From assembly GCA_019424965.1 (NCBI GenBank), contig JAHYYL010000029.1, forward strand, positions 1-24,477: DNA of 24,477 nucleotides. The letters run 5' to 3'. Positions 7,175-15,572 of the stretch are shown piece by piece; positions within the stretch are counted from its first letter, which is position 1, and the number at the start of each line of letters is the position of its first letter. The stretch comes from Collinsella sp. (GTDB taxonomy: Bacteria; Actinomycetota; Coriobacteriia; Coriobacteriales; Coriobacteriaceae). Below the pieces are notes generated by a model, which saw nothing but the letters and a program-made list of their open reading frames with translations, ran no database searches and had not been told where the DNA came from. The position numbers were made by a program, and so were the translations under genes.

Positions 7175-7897
7175 ATGAATGTAGAAACTGCTCAGCGGCT
7201 CGCCGACCTTCGCCGCAGCAAGGGCTTTAGCCAAGAAGGATTGGCGCGAAAGCTGGGACTGTCACGCCAAGCGGTCAGTAAATGGGAACGCGCGGAGAGC
7301 TCGCCCGATACCGAGAACCTGATTTCGCTCGCCAAGCTCTATGGTGTGAGTCTGGATGAGCTGCTCAATCCGAGCGATGAGATCGAGGACGATATCGAGT
7401 TTGAGAACGAGGACCGCGCCCGTCAGCGCGAGGCCGAGGCGGCGGAGCGTGCCCGTACCCACGAGGCGGCGGCACGCGCTACCGAGGCGGCAACGCAGGC
7501 GAGTGATGCTGCGGCCAAGGCGGCGCAAGCGGCAAGCTGGAGTGCACAGGCCGCCAATGCCGCTACGGCGCAGGCGACGAGTGGCGGTGCGGTTGGCTCG
7601 ACTCCGGTGAAGGGCCCGTTCCAGTCGTTCCCGTATTGGGCTGTGTGTTGGCTGCTGTTCTTTTTGCTGATGTTCCCGTTTGGTGCCGGCCCCTTTGCCG
7701 CGCTGATCTTCTTTACGATTCCCATCTATCACTGGGTGGCGCGTGCACTCGATGGTGATTGGGCGCGCGGGGATATTCAGGTTGGTTCGGCACCGGTGAC
7801 GGCTAGGACTCAGGTGCAGGATGCTTCCGCTGCGGTTGATGCTGGCGTGGCTACCGCGACTACCGCTGGCCCGATCGCCAAAGAGGGTGATGAATGA
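7175..7897 (+). CDS. Membrane-anchored XRE-family transcriptional regulator
   Basis: The 240-residue protein starts with a helix-turn-helix of the XRE/Cro type (about 6-63), with the typical run LARKLGLSRQAVSKWERAES...P. An acidic stretch and a long Ala/Glu/Arg-rich coiled-coil-like linker follow (80-140). Two closely spaced hydrophobic segments (about 152-186, beginning YWAVCWLLFFLL) then tie it to the membrane. The ATG at 7175 is preceded by TAGGAGGA; the frame is open upstream but lacks signals. Its stop overlaps the next start by four bases (ATGA), so it is translationally coupled to the DUF4097 protein. This layout suggests a regulator whose DNA binding is linked to an envelope or membrane signal. 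Its targets are unknown; it may regulate its own unit. Confidence 0.9.
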   Translation: MNVETAQRLADLRRSKGFSQEGLARKLGLSRQAVSKWERAESSPDTENLISLAKLYGVSLDELLNPSDEIEDDIEFENEDRARQREAEAAERARTHEAAARATEAATQASDAAAKAAQAASWSAQAANAATAQATSGGAVGSTPVKGPFQSFPYWAVCWLLFFLLMFPFGAGPFAALIFFTIPIYHWVARALDGDWARGDIQVGSAPVTARTQVQDASAAVDAGVATATTAGPIAKEGDE

Positions 7898-8796
7898 TGA
7901 AGCTTTCGCATGAATCCAAGGTACGCTTGAGCGTTGGCATCGGAGCGTTCGTGCTCATTGTTGGGCTTGTATTTGGCGTTTCGCGGACATTGATTCATTT
8001 TGATGGCCCGTGGGATCTCGACGATGTTGTATCCGGCCTGTCCGGTAGGGACGATGTGGTTGACGATGACGATTTTATGAACGATGGCGGCGGCTATTCC
8101 GCTCAGCCTCAGCAGCTTTCGAGTACGACTTTTGATGCCGATATGTTCCGCTACCTCGATTTCGATATCAATGCGGGTTCGGTGGACGTCAAGGTTGTTG
8201 ATGGCAACAAGGCTCGCGTTATCGAGCGGGGGCGCGTTGCCAAGGGTATGGATGCCTCCAAGGCCGCGGCGCAAAACATCGCATCCGTCGAGGACTCGAC
8301 GCTTAAGGTTTCCCAGTTTGGAAGTGATGACGGTAAGGCAATCGATCGCTCGGTTACGGTTGAGCTGCCGCGCCGTGTTGCCGAACATCTGAAGGGGATC
8401 AACGCGCACGTGGGCTCGGGTGATTTGCAGATTGCCGGTGTCATCTGTGATGGTTTTGACCTTTTCCTGGGTGCGGGAGATGTAGAGTTTACAGGCAGCG
8501 TGACTGATGCGCTCAGTGCTGAGGTCGGTTCGGGTGATGTGACGTTCGAGCTCTACCAGGCCCCCGCGAAGTCGATGAACGTAAGCGTGGACTCGGGCGA
8601 TGTGGAGGTAACGGTTCCGAACTCTACGGGCTTTAAGGCGAGCCTCACCGTGGGCAGCGGTGACTTTGAGAGCGATTTCCTTCCGCTTGGCTACGATGGC
8701 GAGACCATATTGAATCTTGAATTCGACAACGGTGATAAGTCTGCCACGTATCGTTTTAAGGTCGGTTCGGGCGACATGTCGTTCGATCCGGAGTGA
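7894..8796 (+). CDS. DUF4097-type beta-repeat protein, membrane anchored
   Basis: The 300-residue protein has one N-terminal membrane segment (about 12-32, FVLIVGLVFGV) after a short basic stretch, then an Asp-rich spacer (about 42-62). From about 150 it has at least six short beta repeats built on the turn motif GSGD or a close variant: VGSGDLQI, LGAGDVEF, VGSGDVTF, VDSGDVEV, VGSGDFES and VGSGDMSF. This matches the DUF4097 (putative adhesin) beta-solenoid fold. Orientation by the positive-inside rule puts the repeats outside the cell. It overlaps the upstream XRE gene by four bases, so the two probably work together as an external domain and a membrane-bound regulator. The ligand or function is unknown. 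A second ATG directly follows the first, so the start could move by one codon. Confidence 0.87.
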   Translation: MMKLSHESKVRLSVGIGAFVLIVGLVFGVSRTLIHFDGPWDLDDVVSGLSGRDDVVDDDDFMNDGGGYSAQPQQLSSTTFDADMFRYLDFDINAGSVDVKVVDGNKARVIERGRVAKGMDASKAAAQNIASVEDSTLKVSQFGSDDGKAIDRSVTVELPRRVAEHLKGINAHVGSGDLQIAGVICDGFDLFLGAGDVEFTGSVTDALSAEVGSGDVTFELYQAPAKSMNVSVDSGDVEVTVPNSTGFKASLTVGSGDFESDFLPLGYDGETILNLEFDNGDKSATYRFKVGSGDMSFDPE

Positions 8797-8843
8797 CATG
8801 CGGTTTTCGGAGGTCGGTGCATATAGGCATGCTCTTTGATGGA

Positions 8844-8882
8844 GGCGCCGGGGCCGTGACTGGCTCCGGCGCCTTTGCCTTT
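8844..8882 (+). terminator. Rho-independent terminator
   Basis: GGCGCCGGGGCC (8844-8855) and GGCTCCGGCGCC (8862-8873) pair with one mismatch around a 6-nt loop. TTTGCCTTT follows. It closes the XRE-DUF4097 unit 47 bases after the stop. Confidence 0.82.
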
Positions 8883-8894
8883 ACAATGGGGGCA
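8882..8894 (+). promoter_or_regulatory. Putative -10 box giving a leaderless elp3 transcript
   Basis: TACAAT (8882-8887) ends six bases before the elp3 ATG (8894), which is where transcription would start. No Shine-Dalgarno fits: the GGGGG at 8888-8892 is only one base from the start codon. Leaderless mRNAs are common in actinobacteria. A clear -35 box is not visible because the upstream DNA is the terminator stem. Confidence 0.4.
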
Positions 8895-10801
8895 TGGAAC
8901 AGATTATTTTGAACATACTCGAGGCTCTGCGTCGCGGCGAGACCGTGGACGACAAGACCCTCGTCAAACTGATACATGCCGAGGCGCGCCGCGAGGGTGC
9001 CGACAAACGGGACCTGGCCAAGCGCCGACTGCTGCCGTTTTACCAGCGGGTTAAACGTGAGGAACCGGCTCGTTGGGCTGGGTGGAATGTCGACGCCGAT
9101 CTGGAACGTCAACTGCTGCAGGTGCTGCGTATGAAGCCGCGCCGAACGGCCTCGGGCGTGGCGACCATTACCGTCATCACCAAGCCCTGGCCATGCTCGG
9201 GCGATTGCCTGTTTTGCCCCAACGATCTGCGCATGCCCAAAAGCTACCTGCACGCCGAGCCGGCGTGCGCCCGTGCGGAGCAAAACTGCTTCGATCCGTA
9301 TCTGCAGGTGAGCGCCCGTTTGACGGCGCTTTCGCAGATGGGGCATGCGACCGACAAGATCGAGCTCATCGTGCTCGGCGGTACCTGGAGCGACTATTCG
9401 CAAGGGTATCAGGCATGGTTTATGTCGGAGCTCTTCCGTGCGCTCAATGATGATGCGGTGGCGGGCGTGGCGGCAAACCCCATGTTGGCGCGTCCGGGCA
9501 TCAGCCGTGCCGAGGCGGGGCGCCTGCTCGATGACGCTCCCGCCGATGCCCTGCCGCCGGTGGTAACAGAGCGCCGCGAGCGCTATCGGGCTGCCGGCAT
9601 TGCGACAGACGAGGCCAAGCTCGCTGCCGGCGTTGCCGACGAGCAGGAGCGTGTAGATGTTGCCGTGGGCGGCTATAACCGCGCGGTGTGTCGTCTGTAC
9701 GGCCCCGGTACGCCGTGGGGCGAGGTCACCGAGTGGCAGACGGCAACGATGGAGGAGCTCGAGCGTCAGCAGCGCATCAACGAGACGGCGAAGCATCGCG
9801 TGGTGGGACTCGTTATCGAAACGCGTCCCGATGCCGTAACGCCGCAGGCGCTTACGCTCATCCGCCGCCTGGGCTGCACCAAGATACAGATGGGCATCCA
9901 AAGCCTTGACCAGCATCTACTCGATATCAACGAGCGTCGCATTTCGGTGGCGCAGATCGAGCGGGCGTTTTCGCTCGCGCGCCTGTTTGGCTTTAAGATC
10001 CATGCGCATTTTATGCTCAACTTGCTGGGCGCCACACCCGAGGGGGACAAGCGCGACTACGAGCGCTTTATGACCGAGGGGGCCTTTATGCCCGACGAGG
10101 TCAAGGTCTACCCGTGCGCACTCATCGAGGGCTCGCGTCTGGTGGGCTGTTACGAGCGCGGCGAGTGGCGCCCCTATACCGAGGAAGAGCTGCTCGACGT
10201 GCTGGCCGACGACATCGTGGTGACGCCGTCGTTCTGCCGTATCAGCCGCATGATCCGCGATTTTAGTTCCGATGACATCATGGTGGGCAACAAGAAGCCC
10301 AACCTGCGTCAACTCGTCGAGAACCGCTTGGCGGCTCGTGGGGAAGGCGCGACGGTGCGCGAGATTCGCTATCGCGAGATCAGCACGGCGGGTGCCGACT
10401 TGGATGAGCTGACCCTTGACGAGGAGGTGGCGTACGAGACGCCGGTGACGCACGAGCGATTTTTGCAGTGGGTGACGCCGCAGGGCAAGATCGCGGGTTT
10501 TTTGCGCCTGTCGCTGCCCGATCGTACTTTTGTTGCCACACATGCGGACGAGTTGCCGACGGGGCCGGAGGAAGCGATGATTCGCGAGGTGCACGTGTAT
10601 GGTATGGCGGCACGCGTGGGGGATCAAGGCCAGGCGGCCCAGCACCATGGGTTGGGGCGGTTGCTGGTGGAGCGTGCATGCCATATTGCTCGGGACGCGG
10701 GGTATTCTCATATCAACGTGATCAGCGCGATCGGTACGCGCGAGTACTATCGCCATCTGGGTTTTTACGACCATGGACTCTATCTGCAAAAGGAGCTCTA
10801 G
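8894..10801 (+). CDS. elp3: Elp3-type radical SAM / GNAT tRNA wobble-uridine modification enzyme
   Basis: The 635-residue protein matches Elp3, which uses S-adenosylmethionine radical chemistry and acetyl-CoA to build the cm5 group on U34 of tRNA. The N-terminal tRNA-binding part is followed by the radical SAM motif CSGDCLFC (Cys101, Cys105, Cys108), in the bacterial CxxxCxxC spacing. Then come the core motifs ELIVLGGTWSDY, GLVIETRPD, IQMGIQSLD and KIHAHFMLNLLG. The C-terminal GNAT domain contains REVHVYG, the acetyl-CoA loop QHHGLG (583-588), and INVISAIGTREYYRHLGF. It is about 80 residues longer than typical Elp3, partly from a 90-residue Ala-rich insertion after LFRALND (about 195-285). 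The spermidine-synthase-like gene begins directly at its stop codon. The start is fixed by the conserved N-terminus. Confidence 0.93.
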   Translation: MEQIILNILEALRRGETVDDKTLVKLIHAEARREGADKRDLAKRRLLPFYQRVKREEPARWAGWNVDADLERQLLQVLRMKPRRTASGVATITVITKPWPCSGDCLFCPNDLRMPKSYLHAEPACARAEQNCFDPYLQVSARLTALSQMGHATDKIELIVLGGTWSDYSQGYQAWFMSELFRALNDDAVAGVAANPMLARPGISRAEAGRLLDDAPADALPPVVTERRERYRAAGIATDEAKLAAGVADEQERVDVAVGGYNRAVCRLYGPGTPWGEVTEWQTATMEELERQQRINETAKHRVVGLVIETRPDAVTPQALTLIRRLGCTKIQMGIQSLDQHLLDINERRISVAQIERAFSLARLFGFKIHAHFMLNLLGATPEGDKRDYERFMTEGAFMPDEVKVYPCALIEGSRLVGCYERGEWRPYTEEELLDVLADDIVVTPSFCRISRMIRDFSSDDIMVGNKKPNLRQLVENRLAARGEGATVREIRYREISTAGADLDELTLDEEVAYETPVTHERFLQWVTPQGKIAGFLRLSLPDRTFVATHADELPTGPEEAMIREVHVYGMAARVGDQGQAAQHHGLGRLLVERACHIARDAGYSHINVISAIGTREYYRHLGFYDHGLYLQKEL

Positions 10802-11680
10802 ATGAACAAGCCGAGTGTTTCTGCTGGCGTCGTTGCCGGCGTTGCCCTGGGAGCTGCGGCGCTTGGTGCGGCCGCTGTCGCTGTTCGAGCTGCCTGCCTG
10901 CAGGTTGCGCGAACCCGCAATGGGCTGGCGCGTGTGAAGCGCGTGCACGCTGAGAGCGGCGATGAGATTCGCGTGCTGGTGCAAGGCGGCGTCTACCAAA
11001 GCGCGAGTTACGTTGGCGAGCGTTGGGCAGAGCCCGTCTTTGCGTACTATCGTGCGTTTGACGACGTGTTTGAGGCCGAGGATGCAATGTGCGACGCTTA
11101 TGGTCACGGCATCGACCGCATGCTTATGCTAGGTGGCGGCGGGTTTGCCTATCCCAAATTTGCGCTGATGTTGCACGAGGGCCTGCGCATGGACGTTATC
11201 GAGTATGACGGAGAGGTAACACGCTTGGCGCGCCGCTGGTTCTACCTGGATGAGCTGGAGTGCACGGCGGGCGATCGCCTGCGGGTGATAACCGCTGAGG
11301 CTCGCTCTTATCTGGGCGTGACGAGTGTTGGTCATCGTCGCTACGACGTGGTCGTGAGCGATTGCTTTGGCGGTGCCGGGCCCGTACGCGAGCTGGCGAC
11401 GGTTGAGGCGTTGCGTTTGGTGCGGGGCAGCCTAAATGTCGGTGGCGTCTACGTTGCCAATATCGTAAGCACAAACGAGGGGAGCGATGTGACGTTCCTG
11501 CGCGACTGCGCTGCCACGGCACTCGAGGTATTCGCCCATGTCTGGGTGGTCCCCTGTGGCGATGCGGAGTTCGGCGGCGAGGAGAACTACCTGCTCATCG
11601 CCAGCGACGGCGACTATGTCTTTGCCGAAGCCGTGCCCTTCGACGCCGACTTCCTCGGCACCGCCCTTCACGACAAGTAA
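10802..11680 (+). CDS. Spermidine-synthase-like protein with N-terminal membrane anchor
   Basis: The 292-residue protein carries an N-terminal Ala/Gly/Val-rich hydrophobic segment (about 7-31) and a Rossmann methyltransferase-like fold of the spermidine synthase (SpeE) type. The nucleotide-binding loop reads LMLGGGGFAYP (108-118), the acidic strand VIEYD (132-136), and the motif VVVSDCFGGAGP falls where SpeE has its catalytic D..DP.GP. The usual GGGDGG is changed to GGGGFA, as in many SpeE-like proteins with no proven aminopropyl transfer. The ATG directly abuts the elp3 stop codon and an AAGGAG inside the elp3 end serves it, so the two are cotranscribed. It is likely not a true polyamine enzyme; its substrate is unknown. 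Confidence 0.82.
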   Translation: MNKPSVSAGVVAGVALGAAALGAAAVAVRAACLQVARTRNGLARVKRVHAESGDEIRVLVQGGVYQSASYVGERWAEPVFAYYRAFDDVFEAEDAMCDAYGHGIDRMLMLGGGGFAYPKFALMLHEGLRMDVIEYDGEVTRLARRWFYLDELECTAGDRLRVITAEARSYLGVTSVGHRRYDVVVSDCFGGAGPVRELATVEALRLVRGSLNVGGVYVANIVSTNEGSDVTFLRDCAATALEVFAHVWVVPCGDAEFGGEENYLLIASDGDYVFAEAVPFDADFLGTALHDK

Positions 11681-11689
11681 GTCTCTCCG

Positions 11690-11709
11690 TCCCAAAAAGA
11701 CTGGTCTTA
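11690..11709 (-). terminator. Weak terminator after sngC
   Basis: Only 26 bases separate the convergent spermidine-synthase-like gene and sngC. On the minus strand the sngC stop codon is followed by a small AAGA/TCTT hairpin and then five T. The stem is short, so termination may be inefficient and antisense overlap is possible. Confidence 0.35.
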
Positions 11710-14151
11710 GGCGTGGTCGCGCCAGCTGAGGACGCGCTGCTTCATGCCCTCTATGTCGAGCACGCCTTCGGCAAAGCCCTTGCGCACGAGCTCTTCGGGA
11801 ACAAACTCGTCGTAGCGGTCAAAGTAAGGCACCTCGCCAGGATAGACGAGCTCGATGGGATCGAAGTCTTTCTCGGCCTCGGCGGCGAGTACCTCAAAGA
11901 ACGTCTCCTCGTCGGCCTTCATCTTAAACTGCATAAAGTACGGGCGTGACGGGTCGAGTCCGCGAAGGCCCAGCTCAGCTGCGCATTTGATTTTAAGCAT
12001 ACGCTCGAGCGCCAGAAAGGCGTAGCTTCCCAACCAGGGGAAGAGCGTCCAGGTGTCGCCGCCCAGGTTAATGAGCGGCCTAGTTCCCGCACCCGAAATC
12101 TCAGCCGTATGGCGAGCCTGCGCCATACGGGCCCGCGCGTTACCCATAAGATACAGATACGTGGCATGTTCGTTGAGCGCCTTGCGCATGCGCTCGAGTA
12201 CGTGTGTATTGATGTCTCCGGGGCAATCGCCAAAGTATGCCGGCACACGGCCCTTGACCTGCGTGGCAAAGACGGTGTGGCGCTTCCAGTCCACTTCCTC
12301 GACAATCCAGCAGTGTCCGGCGATGGCGATGCGCTCACCGGGTGGAGGGGGGTTGACGATCGTGCCCAACTCGGCCGACTCGCTGCGAACGGTGAACTCC
12401 TCGTTTTCCTGGAACACGGCGTAGAACTTAAAGTTGTTGATGATGCGCTCGCCCGCGAGGCCCACGATGAGCCCATCGCCCTCGGTGACCTGGATGTGGT
12501 CGATCTTGATGAGGTGACGCAGCAGCACGCGATAGTCATCGGCCGAGACGCGATGGAAATAGCTGAGCGTGAGCACGCGCTGGGCAAGTTCCGCCGGCGT
12601 GAGCTCTCCGGTGCTGGCGAGGGTCGACATGGTCTGGTGATAGAGCAGACTGTAGGGGAGTCGATCGAGCTCAGGCGGCTCGACCCACTTTTCCTCGCGA
12701 TAGAGTTGTACGAGCGCGATGCTCTGGAGGAGTTTCCAAGGTATCGTTTCAGGCATCATCGTGCGCGGCTCGGGCTCTTCCTCGCGCATGACAAACCACA
12801 TCTCGGGCGGAAGATCGCGGCGCCCCGTGCGGCCCATTCGCTGCAAAAAGGAGCTGACGGTAAACGGCGCATCGATCTGAAACGCACGCTCCAGACGGCC
12901 GATATCGATGCCGAGTTCCAGCGTAGAGGTGGTAACGGTCGTCTGTGCCTGTTCCTCGTCGCGCATAAGCTCTTCTGCCGTCTCACGCAACGATGCCGAA
13001 AGATTGCCGTGATGGATGAGGAAACGGTCGGGCTCGTGTCGACTTTCGCAGTAGCTGCGCAGCATGGAGCATACGGCCTCCGCCTCTTCACGCGAGTTGG
13101 CAAAGACCAGGCACTTGCGGCCGCGGGTGTGTTCGAAGATATAGCCCATGCCGGGGTCGGCGTTGTCTGGTGCTGTGTCGGTGGGGTTGAGTAATGCCTG
13201 TTCGGGTGCTCGGGGAATGTCGACTTCGCCCTCGGGGGCCGAGGAAGCGCGACTGTCCTTGGGGGCAGCCTTGCCCCGTGCCTGCTCGCGACGTTGGCGG
13301 CGTTCCTCCTGTGTGAGTTGTCCGCTATGGCGCATGTCTTGGGTGCTGACGGGCAGTGCCGCGGGTGCCGCTGCCTCAATGCGCTCGCATGCAAGCACTT
13401 CGGCCTCTTGAGGACCCATGCTCTTGAATCCCCGCTGCTGCGCCTGGGGACCCGAGTTGTAGAAGTGCTCCATGGAGATACGCCACACGCGGCGCGGTTC
13501 CTCAAAACGAGGGATAACGCAGTCGCGTCCCGTTCCCTGCGAGAGAAAGGCACCCGTGCGCTCGGGGTCGCCGATGGTAGCCGAAAGGCCAATGCGGCGG
13601 GGTTGTACGCCGGCCATGCGCGACAGGCGCTCAATAAGGCAGAGCGTCTGCCCGCCTCGATCGCCGCGCATAAGCGAATGGACCTCGTCGATGACGACGT
13701 AGCGCAGATCGCAGAACATGCGCGGAATCGCCATGTGCTTATGGATCAAGAGCGCCTCGAGCGACTCGGGCGTAATCTGCAAGATGCCGCTCGGTTTTTT
13801 GATGAGCTTAGCCTTGTGCGACTGCGAGACATCGCCATGCCAGTGCCAGACAGGGATATCGGCTTCTTCGCACAGATCGTTGAGGCGGACGAATTGGTCA
13901 TTGATGAGCGCCTTGAGGGGGCCAATGTAGAGGGCGCCCACGCTTGCGGGCGGCCTCTCCCAAAACTCGGTCAGGATGGGAAAAAAGGCTGCCTCGGTTT
14001 TGCCGGAAGCCGTGGATGCCGTCAGGAGCACATTGTCCTGCGTGTTAAAGATGGCATCTGCCGCCGCAACCTGGATAGAGCGCAAGCTCTCCCAATCGTG
14101 GGAGTAGATGAAGTCTTGGATAAACGGGGCGTAGCGGTCAAAGGCGTTCAC
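11707..14151 (-). CDS. sngC: Shango helicase SngC, Lhr-like DEAD/DEAH box
   Basis: The 814-residue superfamily 2 helicase resembles Lhr. Walker A is TASTASGKT (44-52), motif Ia is GPLKALIND, motif II is DEVH (155-158), motif III is SAT (190-192), and motif VI is QRMGRTGRR (437-445). A 100-residue Ala/Arg/Gln-rich linker (about 235-335) is inserted between the two RecA-like domains. The C-terminal part has the winged-helix and Lhr-core-like region. The frame extends upstream to a TTG at 14193. The GTG at 14151 is chosen because GAGAGGAGG sits four bases before it, exactly as before sngA. In Shango (TerB protein, ATPase, helicase), established as an anti-phage system, this is the third gene. 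The 116-base gap to sngB holds a hairpin element. Confidence 0.88.
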   Translation of the reverse strand: MNAFDRYAPFIQDFIYSHDWESLRSIQVAAADAIFNTQDNVLLTASTASGKTEAAFFPILTEFWERPPASVGALYIGPLKALINDQFVRLNDLCEEADIPVWHWHGDVSQSHKAKLIKKPSGILQITPESLEALLIHKHMAIPRMFCDLRYVVIDEVHSLMRGDRGGQTLCLIERLSRMAGVQPRRIGLSATIGDPERTGAFLSQGTGRDCVIPRFEEPRRVWRISMEHFYNSGPQAQQRGFKSMGPQEAEVLACERIEAAAPAALPVSTQDMRHSGQLTQEERRQRREQARGKAAPKDSRASSAPEGEVDIPRAPEQALLNPTDTAPDNADPGMGYIFEHTRGRKCLVFANSREEAEAVCSMLRSYCESRHEPDRFLIHHGNLSASLRETAEELMRDEEQAQTTVTTSTLELGIDIGRLERAFQIDAPFTVSSFLQRMGRTGRRDLPPEMWFVMREEEPEPRTMMPETIPWKLLQSIALVQLYREEKWVEPPELDRLPYSLLYHQTMSTLASTGELTPAELAQRVLTLSYFHRVSADDYRVLLRHLIKIDHIQVTEGDGLIVGLAGERIINNFKFYAVFQENEEFTVRSESAELGTIVNPPPPGERIAIAGHCWIVEEVDWKRHTVFATQVKGRVPAYFGDCPGDINTHVLERMRKALNEHATYLYLMGNARARMAQARHTAEISGAGTRPLINLGGDTWTLFPWLGSYAFLALERMLKIKCAAELGLRGLDPSRPYFMQFKMKADEETFFEVLAAEAEKDFDPIELVYPGEVPYFDRYDEFVPEELVRKGFAEGVLDIEGMKQRVLSWRDHA

Positions 14152-14232
14152 GGGGCCTCCTCTCAAAAACGAATCTCTTAACGCGGCTGGCAACGGCTTG
14201 CTGCATTACAGTCTCAACGTTTGCCCAGATAG

Positions 14233-14269
14233 AACCTACCAAAATAAACCTGTCCCTTTTTGGCAGGTT
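14233..14269 (-). repeat. 37-bp hairpin element, copy 2, inside the Shango operon
   Basis: On the minus strand AACCTGCC pairs with GGTAGGTT (8 bp, one G-T pair) around a 21-nt loop with the core AAAAAGGGACAGG then TTTATTTT. Total length, stem length, loop length and the GGGACAGG core all equal copy 1 at 115-151. The element starts inside the sngB stop codon (14268-14270), so in the mRNA it is the first structure after sngB. Confidence 0.72.
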
Positions 14270-15572
14270 AGATGGTGAATTCGGCGAAGTTACGGTCGCC
14301 GTCTGCGGTGCCGGTGTCGCCTGTTGCGGCTGCCGGCGCCAGCGCGTCGCCGCCGACGCTTTGCAGCAACTCGGCCACATTTGCATTGGGGTTCTGACAC
14401 AGGATATCGAGCAGTTCGATAAAGTCACGAATGACCTCACGGGGCGTCAGGTGTGTATCGGCTCCCACGCGGCCGAACTCAATCTTGAGAAAGTCCACCA
14501 AGTCATTCTCGGTAAGCGTGGGCGTCCAGCCAAAGTATCCGGCATGGATCTGCATGAGTTTTTCGATCAGCACCAGCAACTCCTCGTAGGTGAGTGGCTG
14601 CAGGCGGATGATGGGCGCGAGCATGTCCTTAAGGTCCTCGCGTGCAAAGCGGCCTTGAGCGAGTCGGCTGCGCAGGGCCTCGTAGGAGAACACACCGCGG
14701 CGGCGGTCTTCGATGGAGGTTGGCGTGCCGCCCATGATCATGCCCAGGTACTGCGCCTTGCCCTGGAGCGTGTCGTTGTACATGGTCAGGATCTTCTCGT
14801 AGTTGTACTGGCGCGTGATGGCGTTGGGAATCTTATACAGATTCACGAGCTCGTCGATGAGCACCAGCATGCCTTTGTAGCCGCTGCAAACCAAAAAACG
14901 CGCGATGAGTTTGACGTAGTCGTACCAGTCGTCATCGCTGATGATGGTCGAGGAGCCCAGCTCAGCGCGAGCCTCGCTCTTGGTGCGGTATTCGCCGCGG
15001 ATCCATTTGGTCACGCGGCTCATGGCCTCTTCGTCGCCTTCGGATACGGCCGTGCGATAGCGTCGGAGCATGCGGGCGAAGTCGAAGCCGTGGACCATCT
15101 CCTCGAGCGGGGCCAGCTGGGCATTGACGACCGACTCGTCGACGTCGGCACACGAGGCGACCCAGCGATCCAAAATAAGGTTGAGCGCACCGCCCTCGGG
15201 GCGCGTCTTGGTCGATATATTGCGGATGAGCTCGCGGTAGGTGGCAAGGCCCTGTCCCTGACCGCCCTGCAGACGGCGCTCGGGCGACAGGTCGGCATCA
15301 GCGACGACGAATCCCTCGCCCATGGCGTGCGTGCGGATGGTCTGGAGCAAAAAGCTCTTGCCGGCGCCGTAGCGACCGACTAAAAAACGGAAGCTTGCGC
15401 CGCCATCGGCGATGAGACTCAGATCGGTAAGCAGGGCGCGGATCTCGACCTCGCGCCCTACGGTGATGTAGGGAAGACCGATGCGCGGGACCACGCCGCC
15501 CTTGAGCGAGTTGAGAATGACGGCAGCGACGCGCTTGGGCACGCGGGGTGCTGCGGATGCGGTATCACTCAT
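14268..15572 (-). CDS. sngB: Shango ATPase SngB, P-loop (BREX/DUF2791-like) ATP-binding protein
   Basis: The 434-residue ATPase has Walker A GRYGAGKS (66-73) and Walker B MLVLIDE (235-241). It has the layout of the BREX-type DUF2791 ATP-binding proteins: an early segment PYITVGRE, then a GGTPTSIEDRRRGVFSYEALRSRL segment split across about 285-310. From recall, SngB of Shango belongs here. It likely powers a complex with SngA and SngC. Its start (ATG) overlaps the end of sngA by eight bases, so they are translationally coupled. The last 25 residues are low complexity (Ala, Thr, Gly). The stop codon lies within a 37-bp hairpin element that separates it from sngC. Confidence 0.88.
   Translation of the reverse strand: MSDTASAAPRVPKRVAAVILNSLKGGVVPRIGLPYITVGREVEIRALLTDLSLIADGGASFRFLVGRYGAGKSFLLQTIRTHAMGEGFVVADADLSPERRLQGGQGQGLATYRELIRNISTKTRPEGGALNLILDRWVASCADVDESVVNAQLAPLEEMVHGFDFARMLRRYRTAVSEGDEEAMSRVTKWIRGEYRTKSEARAELGSSTIISDDDWYDYVKLIARFLVCSGYKGMLVLIDELVNLYKIPNAITRQYNYEKILTMYNDTLQGKAQYLGMIMGGTPTSIEDRRRGVFSYEALRSRLAQGRFAREDLKDMLAPIIRLQPLTYEELLVLIEKLMQIHAGYFGWTPTLTENDLVDFLKIEFGRVGADTHLTPREVIRDFIELLDILCQNPNANVAELLQSVGGDALAPAAATGDTGTADGDRNFAEFTI

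Noticed and set aside
9917..11107. 396-residue minus-strand frame inside elp3 and the spermidine-synthase-like gene
   Set aside because: It runs opposite two well-supported genes with clear domains, so it is antisense shadow.
14152..14193. Longer sngC start (TTG at 14193)
   Set aside because: It would place the GAGAGGAGG ribosome site inside the coding region. The GTG at 14151 is correctly spaced behind it.
15241..15265. CTGTCCC run resembling the hairpin core
   Set aside because: It lies inside sngB coding sequence (GQGQG), has no flanking complementary arms and so is not a third element.
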